NCBI RefSeq assembly: GCF_019649055.1
Contig: NW_026570267.1
Location: forward strand, 1 to 64,000
Length of the DNA stretch: 64,000 bases
Reading direction: 5' to 3'
Source of the DNA: Paramacrobiotus metropolitanus
Lineage: Eukaryota; Tardigrada; Eutardigrada; Parachela; Macrobiotidae
Below are positions 9,991-19,965 of the stretch, in pieces. The first letter of the stretch is position 1. Every line of letters starts with the position of its first letter. The position numbers and the translations under genes were made by a program. Below the pieces are notes generated by a model. That model saw nothing but the letters and a program-made list of their open reading frames with translations, was not told the origin of the DNA and ran no database searches.

Positions 9991-11130
9991 TTACTATTAG
10001 CATTTTTCCTAACAAACGGAATTGTATTTTTCTAGTTCGATCTCTTTGACAGATCTGTTTTGTAACCCCTTTTGCTCACTGGAATTGTGATTAAACTTTA
10101 TTTCATACTTTCTTTCGCGCTGTATACAACTTTCATTACACTTTTCTTTCACATTGTTCTCCGTTGCCAACAGAAGCAAGAAGCCAGCCAACAGAAGCAA
10201 CACCGGTCCAACGAAACGCCCGAGCGGCTTCCGGATTTCTCGGCCGTGAGTGGCTTCCACTCATGGGTTCGGAAGTGAAGAAGGGACGGTCGACCAGACA
10301 CCGGACTCCCACTGCCAGAGGACGCGTACCAGCGACCCCACTTTGGGTCCGACTGGAGAGTTGTGCGGTACTGGTGCGGTACCGAGTCGGAGCATCCTTC
10401 GCAGGAGCTCGGATTCCCGCCCAGAGGCATGTCAGAGGCACATGACTGCGCCTGGTGCATACGGCCCACCATGGACGTACTGCACTCATGCTTGCCATAC
10501 CGCCTCTCTCGCTGTACGTACGTGTGCTGCTGCACTGCACTCATACCCGCTGAAGCGGATATATGCGGCGCACACACTGAGCATACTTGCTCTCTCGTCC
10601 CTCTCTCGCTGTATGACTCAGCGTACGCTCGCGTTGGATTGAGTCCAGTCTGCGCATCATCACACAGCTGATGGCACACAGCACGTGCTTGCCGCCAGTT
10701 GCTTCTTTCACGCCTTGACGAACGCTCAAGAGCTCTTCTAGCATTCACTTGCTTGCTTAGCCATCAGTGCTTTGTTTTGCTTTCCCTGCTATTACGCAGC
10801 ATTGTTCCCTTTATTTGTCAATAAAGCACACTCGTGATCTCCTCGCGCTTGCCTGTTACACAGTCCTCTTTACTTACCAGAGTATTATTAGCGTTAATTA
10901 TGCAGGTAGTTTACATAAGTACGTAGTTATGTTACATAACATAACTTATGTATAAACGACAGTATTAATCTTTTGGATTTTCGACACTGGGCATAAAATT
11001 CACATTCAAATGTTTCGCGCCTGTTTACCGATGTTGAAAGAAAACTACATGCTATCATTATTTATGATAATAAATACCTTGTGTGTTGATGTAAAGAGCT
11101 TGATGAATGCATATGATGCTGAATGTAAAG
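9991..11130. other. GC-rich end of the large element, then AT-rich spacer
   Basis: 9991-10150 is AT-rich. 10150-10780 is GC-rich again, with a direct repeat CCTCTCTCGCTGTA near 10500 and 10600. An AATAAA-type signal lies at 10820, followed by GCCTGTTACA at 10851-10860. This resembles the 3' regulatory end of a retroelement, but the matching 5' end is outside the window so a terminal repeat cannot be shown. Open frames on both strands here have no coding character. The rest, to 11130, is AT-rich with nothing recognised. Confidence 0.3.
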
Positions 11131-14100
11131 CTACAAAGCGTATGAAAATCTGGGCAAGCTTGGAAAAGGATCTTATGGTATACTTTCTTTTGTGAGACTT
11201 TAGTACGGTGCAGTATGTTTTATACACATTGTCCATCTGAATTTTCAGCACACACCTTAATTTTGAGCGCACCAAATCTGTAATTTTTTTTATCATCTAG
11301 CGGGCATCTAACAATCTAATTTTTATCCTTTACTTGGAGCTGTTACAAAGAATCGCCATATTCTGACTGGTAAACGCCAAATAAAAGTTATCGCTTACAA
11401 ACTGCAACCCTCAGGGTTCACAGCATATAAGTGCTGCATATAATTATTTACTTTAATACGAAATTTTATTCAAAAAGACAAAAACTGATCCATGCTTCCT
11501 GATCAAAAACTGTTGCAGGCGGTATGCTTGCCATTAAATGCTTCTTTGCTGACGACAAGGATTACGCTGTCGTAAAAAAAATGTTTTGGTAAGTTTACAG
11601 TTAACACACTGATTACACTTCGCATAAACGTACTCGTAAAGCTCACTTTGGCACGTGTGACCTTTTCAACCTGCACTATGTTCATGTACATCGCTGTGCA
11701 CTCATTAGGTGGAACTCAGCGCACTGCGCGATGTACGCCACGATAATGTCGTCAAGTTGTTCCATGTGTTTATGGAAAATTCCGTGTTTTATGTGGTATT
11801 TGAATAACTCAGCAAAGCACTGCTGGACGTGATCCACAAAGCTCCGAAGAAGGTCTGGGTTCGGGTCCGCACACCAAATCTTTCCTGTCCAGCTGCTGCG
11901 CGCTGTATCGTATATCCATTTAAGGAATGCAAGTAAGGAACACAGAATGTACAATATAAATGGTCGTGTAAAAAATTATAGTTTTTATAACTTAACTCGA
12001 TCCCTTTTAAAAACAATGTTTTACAGTATCTTCATCGCGAATCCGCGATGTAAAACCGGAAAACGTGTTGATCACCAAAGACGATATTTTACGCGTTGCA
12101 GATTTCGATTTCGTCACGAAGCAGGCGTATAACGGCCAGCGGTCTTCCTCCTATCTCGCCACAAGATGGTATCGCGCTCCTGAACTTTTGACAGGAGACT
12201 ATTGCATGGAAAGTACGTATGAACAACGAAAGGTGAAAAGTCAGTTTTTCTGTGTCACCGAGAATTCGGCCGCGGAAATGGATCTGCTGCGCACAGTATT
12301 TCGATTTGAAATCTTGTACTTAATGATGCAGTAATCATCAAACTTTATGTGATTGTAAACAAATGTAAACGTAAATGTAAATGTAAACAAATATCAAAAT
12401 CTTGTTGGTAGTACATAGAGCTATTAATTAATGGTGTTAATATGCTATTTTGCAAATTTCAAAATGCTTTGTTATTAAGCTATTTTTTAGGGCTGTTGAT
12501 GTGTGGGCAACTGCAGCCGTCGCAGTGGAAATGATCAAAGGTCAATCGATGGCCTCCGGCACTGGTCAGTTTGTTAGGCACGGGTTGGTGCATACAATAA
12601 CATGTACAATATCCTGTATACAGTTTTTCGTGTGTATTGTCACTATTGTGTATTATTTTAACACTTTTTATAAATGTTACTAAAATTAATTTTTATTAAA
12701 TTACTTGTTATACATAAATGACACGCGTTTGTACAATCAGCTGCTAAACATGAGTCCTAATGCTAATGAGGTAAACATCTAAATTTACAAAACCATCTAT
12801 TATTGACACTTGTATAATTAGCTGTGGCTTCCGTACAGGATGCGGATCAAAATTAATGGTGAAAACAGTGCAAACTGTCGGCCGTATCCCGAAGTACATG
12901 TGGAACGCGCCACGAAAATGTACAGCAACTGCGCCGATCAGACTAATGACGGTGCACCATTTACCGGTCTGGACAAGGTGCTGTGTCAGCACCCGGGACC
13001 CGAGGTGATTAAACTGACCAGTGAGCCTGGAACCAGACCCACTGATCCGTATCCCGGCAGCCCATCTCTCACATTCAATGTGAGAGCCGTGAGAGATAGC
13101 CGAGAGCCGAGAGAGGCTACCGATCACTTCGGCCGTTTTCATTTCGGCCGCAATTCAGTTCGGCCACAGCACATTTCGGCGGAAATACCAAAACTTTTCA
13201 CCTGCACCCCGTAACATGCTAAGTTCTCGTAATACGCGAAATTTTGTTCTGTTTCATTTTCTACTCGTACGCACAATTTGCTTGAGCAGTTTTTGAAGTG
13301 TACAGTAACAGTCACCATCATGTCTCTCTTTCCCGATTGTTCTGATGAACACCTCGTCGACCGTCATAAGGCCGATGATACGGAGTTACGAAGTCTACAG
13401 TAACGGGAGAGTCTGAAAACTTAACCGTACGACACTTAGGAAATCATGAAAAATTTAAAGAAATCTTCATTTCATAAAGAAAATAAGGATAACCTAAGAA
13501 CAGCTATGAAAACATAAGAAAACAAAAAAAAAGAAACCTAAGATAACCTAAAAAACCTAAGAAACCTAAGAAAACTGACAAAAAATCTAAAACACCTAAA
13601 AAATTTGTAAACCTAAGAAACTTAAGAAAGCCTAAGAAACCTAAGGAATTAAAAAATCTAAGAAAACCTAAGAAACTTAAGAAAACATAACAAACCTAAG
13701 AAAAACCTAGAAAACATGGGAAACCCAAAAAAAGCTATAATGGCCGAAACGTCCATTTGCCGAAATGAGCGTTGGCCGAATTGAGTGTTGGCCGAAGTGA
13801 GCCGCGGCCGAAATGAACGTTGGCCGAAGTGAACCAGTGCGGCCGAAGCGATCGGACGCGCTCACATTCACTTCACGGAATACGGCAAATATTTCGTCGC
13901 CCCGCGTCCGATCACTTCGGCCGCGTTACATTTCGGCCGCACAGGTTCACTTCGGCCAACACTCAATTCCGTCAGCGCTCATTTCGGCAAATGGACGTTC
14001 CGGCCATCATAGCTTTTCTTGGGTTTACTACGGTTTCTACTAGAAACTAGAAAGTCACTTTCTAGGTTTTTCTTAGGTTTTTTATGTTTTCATAGGGTTT

Positions 14101-15214
14101 TTAGGTTTAGTATTATGGTTTCTTAGGGTTTTCAGGTTTCTTAGGTTTGTTTGATTTCTTTGGTTTCTTTGGTTTCTTAGGTTTCCACAGGTATTTGTAG
14201 GTTATCCTTCGGTCTTTAGAATATGAAGATTTCTTTTCATTTTTTATTTTTTCCTAGTTGTCGTACGGCTTGGCTTTAATACTATCCCGTGACGGTAGAC
14301 TTTGTGACTTCGCATCATCGTCCTTATGGCCGATGATACGAAAATGAATGGTGGCCAAAATGATAGGGCGCCATGACAGTCGACGAGGTGTTAATCAGAA
14401 CATGTACAATCGGGAAAGAAAGACATGATATGATGGTCGCAGTAACACTTCAAAACTGCTTAAACAAATTGTGCATGCAAAGTAAAATGTGAACAGATCA
14501 AAATTTCGCGTACAACAAAAACATAGCTAGTTACATGGTGCAGATTAAAGTTTTGGTAAACCCTATTTCCGCCGAAATGTACTGTGGCCGAAGTGAATTG
14601 CGGCCGAAATGAATGACGGCCGAAGTGAATGGCGGCCGAAGTGAGTGGCGGCCGAAAACTTTGGCCGAAATAAAAACGGCCGAAGTGATCGGTAGCCTCG
14701 TCGCCGGCTATATCGTAGCCCATTTGCTCACAGAAATACAAAGGTACGATCAGACCACTTTAATTATCAAGCATTATCCCTCACAATTTTAAAGTACAAA
14801 GCATCAGGGTACTGTCAGATTGCTGTGTTACACACCTGGTACGAGTGGTATGGTATCACAGCTTTGAAACAAAACTTCGTAGAGTATAAGGAAATCAGTT
14901 CGTTTTGTAATTATTATACCGTAGTGCATATGATAGCCTCCTCTGTGTAGTCTCCTTCATATGCACTACGATTCTACGTAGCCCTTAACGCGAGGTTTTC
15001 AGCGATGTGGCCATTTCGCGGCAACTCATATATAACGAGTACAACTACACTCCCATAACTGTGTTACTATTTTTAGCGATCGTCATTTGCATCCAAACCT
15101 ATTCTGCAGGCTCCACCGTCCGTGCGCAGTGAATTTGACATACTACTTCACCCACCGTGCTTCAGCAGTCTTTTCTTCAACAGGCTTTCTTGTCAAACTC
15201 GCAAAATTCTGTAA
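11131..15214 (+). CDS. CDKL-like (cyclin-dependent kinase-like) protein kinase, frame-disrupted
   Basis: Exons follow kinase order with GT-AG borders. 11131-11177 carries the glycine loop (YENLGKLGKGSYG). 11340-11369 and 11519-11588 carry the ATP lysine (MLAIKCFFADDKD). 11709-11932 has the C-helix and VELSALRDVRHDNVVKLF through to QLLRAVSYIHLRN. 12027-12212 has the catalytic RDVKPEN, then DFD in place of DFG, and ATRWYRAPELLTGD. 12491-12564 has AVDVWATAAVAVEMI and 12839 to about 13080 VKTVQTVGRIPKYMW. A last candidate exon, 15110-15214, reads FDILLHPPCF like the end of the C-lobe. The order and the KKXX/APELL motifs point to the CDKL group. One in-frame TAA (after VVFE, about 11805) and several single-base slips at homopolymers interrupt it, so it is either a pseudogene or a poorly assembled gene. 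The glycine of DFG is replaced by Asp. The 5' exon is missing. Confidence 0.65.
12352..12392. repeat. (GTAAAY)n short tandem repeat
   Basis: Imperfect tandem units GTAAAC/GTAAAT repeat about six times inside an intron of the kinase gene. It is simple repeat sequence with no other visible role. Confidence 0.7.
13066..13086. repeat. 21-bp near-perfect hairpin at the foldback edge
   Basis: CTCTCACATT and AATGTGAGAG are exact reverse complements around a single C. The next bases (GCCGTGAGAGATAGCCGAGAG) repeat the GAGAG/GCCGAG theme and run into the foldback arm, so the hairpin may belong to the element end or mark an older insertion scar. Confidence 0.6.
13090..14720. mobile_element. Foldback-type element with about 0.75-kb inverted arms
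   Basis: The left arm from about 13113 (GAGGCTACCGATCACTTCGG) is the reverse complement of the right arm ending at 14699. Successive blocks pair inward: TTCGGCC-rich ends (13113-13185 with 14570-14699), a unique block (13315-13400 with 14290-14430), CCTAAGAAA-rich repeats (13440-13740) with TTAGGTTTCTT-rich repeats (14050-14250), and a central GGCCGAA array (13740-13860) with TTCGGCC (13900-14010), centred near 13905. The ends consist of tandem copies of a GGCCGAARTGA unit. No transposase ORF is present, so it is non-autonomous. The 21-bp hairpin at 13066-13086 lies just outside. The exact ends and a target duplication could not be fixed. It sits between the seventh and last recognised kinase exons, so probably in an intron. 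Confidence 0.8.
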
Positions 15215-15512
15215 TCTTAAGGTTTGATAAAGCGCTTTAATTTTGTTTCACATTATTTATTATGTATGCACGAATTCCATGTGTAATTGTTTAATGGCAC
15301 TATTATCACACGACTTTGGTTTCTTGAGATGTGTCGCGCCGGAAAGCGAAAAGTACCAGTTGCAAAGCTTTGTAATAATGTTCCATGGCTGAACAAGAAA
15401 AGCAGAAAAATAACTAAAACCTCTTTGAAATGTAAGCAGATGTCTGATATTAATCATAACTGAACTATCTTTAATAACTGGCGTCTGCTTGTTCACATTT
15501 GTGTCTTTGTAG

Positions 15513-16312
15513 CTGAGATTGACGATTACGACGACTTCTACCCGGTTCACGAAAAGCGTGTTTGTCACAAAATTCAGTCCATATATCAGGATGCGTGGAT
15601 GAATTTTGTTCTTTCCACTTCCCGATTCATGCTAGAAAGTATTCCTCTCGCATGGACAGCTTACAAAAATTTGATAACAGATCACGGAATGCTGACCGCT
15701 CACGCCACTAGAACGGTAAGAAGTTAAAATGTACCAGATTATTTCTAAGTGCGAAAGCCCATCGACTTTACTGTCTAACAACAAGTAGCACTGCATAATA
15801 GCGCAAATTTTCATGATTTGCAGAAAACTGAAAGTAACGCTTCGCACTCTACTGGCTCCAATTGGGAGCTCTGGTTTTTGTGGGCCAGTACGTGGATTGG
15901 ATTCATTCTGCTTTGGCTGATTTCTATAACGCAGTTGCATATATTAACAAAGATTCGGCAGTGGCGTCAGGGCGCGGGGAAAGATGAGTTTTACAAGATC
16001 ATTTTGTCGCTGGGTTTATTCAAACAAACGCTTGAGAGCAAATTCTTACTGACAATGAATTGCGGCGCGCTGCTACTAGTGTTCAAGATATACGAGGTCG
16101 AAACCTGGTGTTTAGATCGGTGTCCGACCTCGACACGCTTGGACATCGATCCGGCGATTCCGATCATAGCTTTGCTTATCGCGCCATGGACCGTGTTGAC
16201 CACTATAATCATATTCAATGGGCACTCGTGTTACTCAGAAATATCTCGTTTGACAGGCCGCCGGCAGCGACTTCGGTTCCGCATCTGCACTGCCCTACGG
16301 AAGTTGAGATGA
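15513..16312 (+). CDS. Multi-pass membrane protein, family not recognised (5' end missing)
   Basis: Two exons, 15513-15715 and 15824-16312, join in phase with good borders (tttgtag/, /gtaag, tttgcag/). The encoded part starts after an upstream exon I could not find. It has an acidic lead (IDDYDDFYPVHEK), a Ser/Phe-rich helix, an Asn-rich loop with a possible N-glycosylation site (NAS), and three strongly hydrophobic segments (LWFLWASTWIGFILLWLISI; FLLTMNCGALLLVFKIY; IPIIALLIAPWTVLTTIIIF). The tail is Arg-rich and probably cytoplasmic (TGRRQRLRFRICTALRKLR), ending at TGA 16310-16312. I see no channel, transporter or GPCR signature. An alternative is that another exon follows and the TGA is intronic. 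Confidence 0.5.
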
Positions 16313-16930
16313 CGCGGGTGCGCCACATCCCTGGTTTCTGGCCCACTGCTGTGGAGGGGACCGCCCGCTAGGCAGCGCCAAATATTTCGTGAATGGTCAT
16401 ATGTTGATTTACTAATTTCTGAAACGTTTCTACATGGCTTGGCAGGGCTATTTGCACAAGTTCGGACACTTTTTCCAAATAATTACCACATGTTCCCCGT
16501 CTTGAATTAAAGCCGTATTACATTTTTGCATGAGCAACACATGTGTTCAGCAACTTTTCCACTTAGGGTTTTTATGCTTAAGGCATTCCTCGAATTACAG
16601 TGAGATCGAAACCATAACGGGCCAGCTTCGAAATGCGACTCGACACACCTATTGTGGGATGGATCTCCCATTTCATAATTCGTATAAAAATTTCAAAGCT
16701 TTTCGAGTCCTGACTAGTTACTTTTATCGTGTTCGCCAACCGATTCTCTTGTGGATGGTGTCTAACACGGCGCGACTGCTCTCAGGGCATCGTGACCTTT
16801 GCACCCTTTCTGCGGGTACCGTCGAAATGTAGGAGGACCTCTTTCGGGCCCTGGCCGTACTACCGTGGAAGGTCGTAGGTGTCAATTTTTGACCAAATCT
16901 TGTTTATAGATGACTAAACATGTATTTTAG
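16313..16930. other. Region between membrane gene and recognised ZGPAT exons
   Basis: The upstream ZGPAT exons (CCCH zinc finger and tudor-like part) should lie here or further left. I found fragments that could be coding (the frame at 16599-16830 and an EDLFRAL stretch near 16830-16850), but they fall in different frames with stops between them. I make no exon call. Confidence 0.2.
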
Positions 16931-17992
16931 GTTTTCCGCGCATTCCGCATGGGACCAATCAATGCAGCAAGTGGGGCCGGTTTCGGTGAATGGGAAGCGC
17001 ATACGAAGGTTCGTGCTTGCACTGCTATCTCAAATTTTGTGTATTTATTTTATTTTTTAATTTATTGTTGCTCTTTACATTTTTATTAATGCTTTAAGAT
17101 GCGTTGTTTCAAGGAGTTGCTTCAAAGATCATGGCGCGCATGGGATTCGTAGTCGGGTAAGTAGTGGGAAATGCCTGTAATTTTCGTGATTTTTACATGG
17201 ATGCTCACGCCCTATTTTATATAGTACAGGGTTGGGAAGCCGCGCGGAGGGTAGAATAGAACCAGTGATCGCCCAAGTTTATCCACAAGGTGGGATTCTT
17301 TTTTAATTGTATGTGACGCATTTTGTTCGCTTGGTCTGGATGTGACTAAGTGGTGTTTGTGTGATAAGTAGGTCGCACACTTGATTATTGTATGGATCTC
17401 CGCGAACAGAAGGAACTTCCCAAGGTTGGCGAAAAGCTGCGGAAGGTCAACAAACAGAAGAATGCACAGCTGAAGCCGAATCCCAGTCCCAAAGCCGACG
17501 TATTTTCCATCATCAATGAACAGATGAAACTTCATCGCTGCAATACCACTCCGCACGCCGACACACAGCCGGTCGACAAGAGTTCCAACAAGATAAAAAA
17601 TGCCAAAGAACAAAATGTTGAGGTGAATACGTCATTCTGTTCAATGTCTGAGTGAATATGTGTGTCAACAAAATCTTATCGTAGCTAGTGAAACTTCAGG
17701 ATAAAATCAGTTTTCTGGAAAAGGAACTGGTCCGGCTTCGAACTTCATTTTCACGAAACCAGACAACGTAAGTAACATTAGCCTTTATGGCCCCTTTCAA
17801 AAAGCTAACGGAATAGAACAGATTGATTGGTACCACGAGCGGTTTCGTTTTAGTGACAAGAAAGCCGCAAGTATGATTGCTGAAAAGATCTCTGGGAAAG
17901 AGCGAGAACTAACGTTGCTCCGGAGGAAACAGAATACCATATTTCAAGATCTCAATAAGCAAAAGGATAAAAAATGCTTGAGCGTTTTTTGA
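16931..17992 (+). CDS. ZGPAT: ZGPAT-like G-patch protein, 3' half
   Basis: ZGPAT is a nuclear RNA/DNA-binding protein with a CCCH zinc finger, tudor-like domain, G-patch and C-terminal coiled coil. The G-patch is clear: GAGFGEWEAHTK (exon 16931 to 17008 or 17014), then GVASKIMARMGFVVG and GTGLGSRAEGRIEPV. Exon borders are 17099 or 17114 to 17156, 17225-17289, 17372-17622, 17685-17767 and 17854-17992. After the G-patch comes PQGRTLDYCMDL and a DVFSIINEQ motif, followed by a charged coiled coil ending KDKKCLSVF before TGA 17990-17992; order and spacing match the family. The splice between the first two exons keeps frame only with donor 17015 and acceptor 17099, which adds six residues (VHALFQ) inside the conserved HTKG site; a one-base slip is the alternative. 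The zinc-finger half was not found. Confidence 0.75.
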
Positions 17993-18535
17993 AGCAATCC
18001 TTTACAGAGTTTGTGTTCTCAAAATTTGTCTGTGATAGTTTTTTTAGAGCTGAGCAAACATTTACCTGGTGTGAGTTTCGTTATCGTTAGTGTACAAGCA
18101 GGTGTTACTCCTGACTGTATTTTATTTTGTTACGGTGTTACCCATAAACTGTCATGTGCTCAAGTGTTGTTACCTTTTGTACAAAAGGTAACTATTTTTA
18201 AAGGTTACATACATATTATAGGCCGAAGATTTCCGTCATGGTCAAATGGTTTTCGAAATTAACAAATTAATTCTAAGTATTACATATCCGATTATTTAAG
18301 CGGGTTTATTTCTGATCTTGGTAGTTGGTACTCGTCCTTTACTTTAGACTGGGCTTTGACAGAATTCATTAGCGGAGTTAGTGACCGGTGCGAAAGTAAT
18401 AAGTAAAAATTACTTCCTGTCATATTTGCTAACATTCTTGCCCTTGTGTTCTTGCCAGGTTTCCGTTTTGCCATGCCGAAGATTACGTATGTGAATCTGG
18501 ATTCTGTCGCTCTATACTACTCTGTACGCTGTTTG
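17993..18535. other. Spacer downstream of ZGPAT
   Basis: AT-rich sequence with no credible ORF. It presumably holds the ZGPAT 3' UTR. Nothing else is recognised. Confidence 0.4.
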
Positions 18536-19153
18536 TAGTGATGTGCTACTAAATAAAACTAAATAAATGCTATTTAATTAGTAAAAGCTTCCCTAAAATT
18601 AAATGTGTAGTAAACAGTAAAGTTTTACAGGCAAAATTAGTAAAAGTAAGTAAATACTCAGCTATATTAGTAAATAGTAAGTACATAGTAAGATTTGGCT
18701 TTCGCTAAATAAAAGTTATTTACTAATGCATTTACTGTACTAATCGAATTTTAGCGGATGACCAGATGAAAGACTCATTGCTGTCTTGAGGAATTTGAAA
18801 CACTGCATGACTGCAATGCAGCAGCAGCCTGGCAAGCCGATTGTGCAGCGCATTTTACTGTTAGATTTTGCCTTTACAGACCATAGATTCGTATAGTATG
18901 AGGACAGTACTTATATTTTGATTCCTTCATGAAATGAACAATCGTCCCAAATATGATAATAACATTGAATTAAAAATTAAGTTAAATTAATTTAGTATAA
19001 TTAGTAAGTAATTGGTTGGGTAAAATGGGAATAGTAAGTAATAGTAAGTATTTGAAAAATTTTGGAGTTAATAGTAAGTAATAGTAAGTAAAAGTTTTGG
19101 AAGATTAGTAAATAGTAAGTAAGGTAGCAGGAAGCTGTAGTAGCACATCACTA
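18536..19153. mobile_element. hAT-type MITE, 618 bp, with perfect TIRs and 8-bp target duplication
   Basis: The left end TAGTGATGTGCTACTA (18536-18551) is the exact reverse complement of the right end TAGTAGCACATCACTA (19138-19153). Both ends are flanked by the same 8 bp, GCTGTTTG (18528-18535 and 19154-19161). An 8-bp target duplication and TAG...CTA termini are the known hallmarks of the hAT superfamily. The interior has no ORF and carries many subterminal TAGTAAGTA copies (18640-18700 and 19000-19120), as hAT elements often do for transposase binding. It is therefore a non-autonomous copy, and the intact ends suggest recent insertion. It landed between the functional ZGPAT and its decayed second copy. 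Confidence 0.88.
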
Positions 19154-19574
19154 GCTGTTTGCTGTCTGCTGTTATGAACTTAAAAGCAATAAGTTGGTTT
19201 ACTCAATCCACAGAGACAGAAATGCGGTAACCGATAATTTTTTCGCACCAAGTTACTTTTTGTCGGCACGCCGCCTTTGCTCCAGGTTACGGCGTCACCT
19301 TGTATAACCGGTTTAGTCAACTGTTTAATCAAGTTGGCGACTAGATTTATTACTGACATTTAAATTATGTGAATGTTCAGCATAATAATTATACCTCGAC
19401 GCCGGTTGCAGCGGTTCTGTCTGCATACATTTTATTTTGACATTTCAAAAAGTATGAAGTGCACTGTTGTTTTATTACTGTAAAAATTGTTACTATCGCG
19501 TTAAAATTAACTAATCTTTTGATAGTGCTTATATTTAATTAGGCTTATTTTAAACAGTGCCGGATGGAAGTTTC

Positions 19575-19965
19575 ATTTCAAGGTCATGGAAAGTTACGAA
19601 AGGTTAACACACGCGCAAACACGCAGTTTATCCGAATTTCCAGACCGCAACATGATGTGTTCTCCATCATCAGTGCACGAAAATGAGATTTCATCGGCAG
19701 ACCGATCACTCCCGCTGCCAAATACATATACAATCGCATCGGCCAAGGAATTCCGCAAAGATTAAGAAGCATGCCAAGAAACAAAATGTGGAAGTCATCA
19801 TTTTGTTCTCCACGCTTTTTATTTCAGCGCAGCGGCCGCAGTGTGAGGCGGGGTGATATTAATATCGCTGTCGTAATTTCGTGCGATTGATTAAACGTTA
19901 GAATAAAATCACTGTTCTGGAGAAGCAGAACTCACGCGACTTAACAGCTCGTGCGTAACCAACCG
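19575..19965 (+). pseudogene. Decayed duplicate of two ZGPAT exons
   Basis: The stretch aligns base by base, with indels, to 17420-17750 of the ZGPAT gene. At 19653, gatgtgttctccatcatcag matches 17497 gacgtattttccatcatcaa. At 19759-19800 the AAGAAACAAAATGTGGAAGTCA part matches 17600-17630. At about 19897-19945 ataaaatcactgttctggag matches 17701 ataaaatcagttttctggaa. The copy includes sequence from the intervening intron, so it arose by DNA duplication, not retroposition. All three frames contain stops. Upstream exons of the copy are not evident. Confidence 0.75.

Larger units (their letters stand above)
1..10860 (+). mobile_element. Partial large multi-ORF mobile-element-like block
   Basis: Three things set 1-10860 apart: higher GC content, dense intronless same-strand ORFs packed end to end, and the GTCGG/CCGAC pentamer shared by coding and non-coding parts. 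Everything to the right is intron-bearing and AT-richer. No reverse transcriptase, RNase H, integrase, DDE transposase, tyrosine recombinase or family-B polymerase motif was found. It is therefore either a non-autonomous derivative, the distal part of an element whose enzymes lie to the left, or an endogenised virus-like block. The right boundary near 10860 is a guess based on composition. Confidence 0.4.

Noticed and set aside
10149-10748. 199-codon minus-strand ORF and overlapping plus-strand ORFs
   Set aside because: All six frames are open in this GC-rich repeat-bearing segment; the products are Arg/Cys/Ser-rich with no domain.
1-10860. Reverse transcriptase, integrase or transposase of the large element
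   Set aside because: I looked for YxDD, DDE/HHCC, RNase H and zinc-knuckle patterns in all long frames and found none.
10264-10860. 3' long terminal repeat with polypurine tract
   Set aside because: The purine run and the TGTTACA end are suggestive, but no second copy is in the window to prove a repeat.
16590-16850. CCCH zinc finger and tudor exons of ZGPAT
   Set aside because: Suggestive fragments occur in three different frames with stops between them, and no C-X-C-X-C-X-H pattern is visible.
18640-19120. TAGTAAGTA repeats as a satellite or CRISPR-like array
   Set aside because: Spacing is irregular, and the repeats lie inside a bounded element with TIRs and target duplication; they are subterminal repeats.
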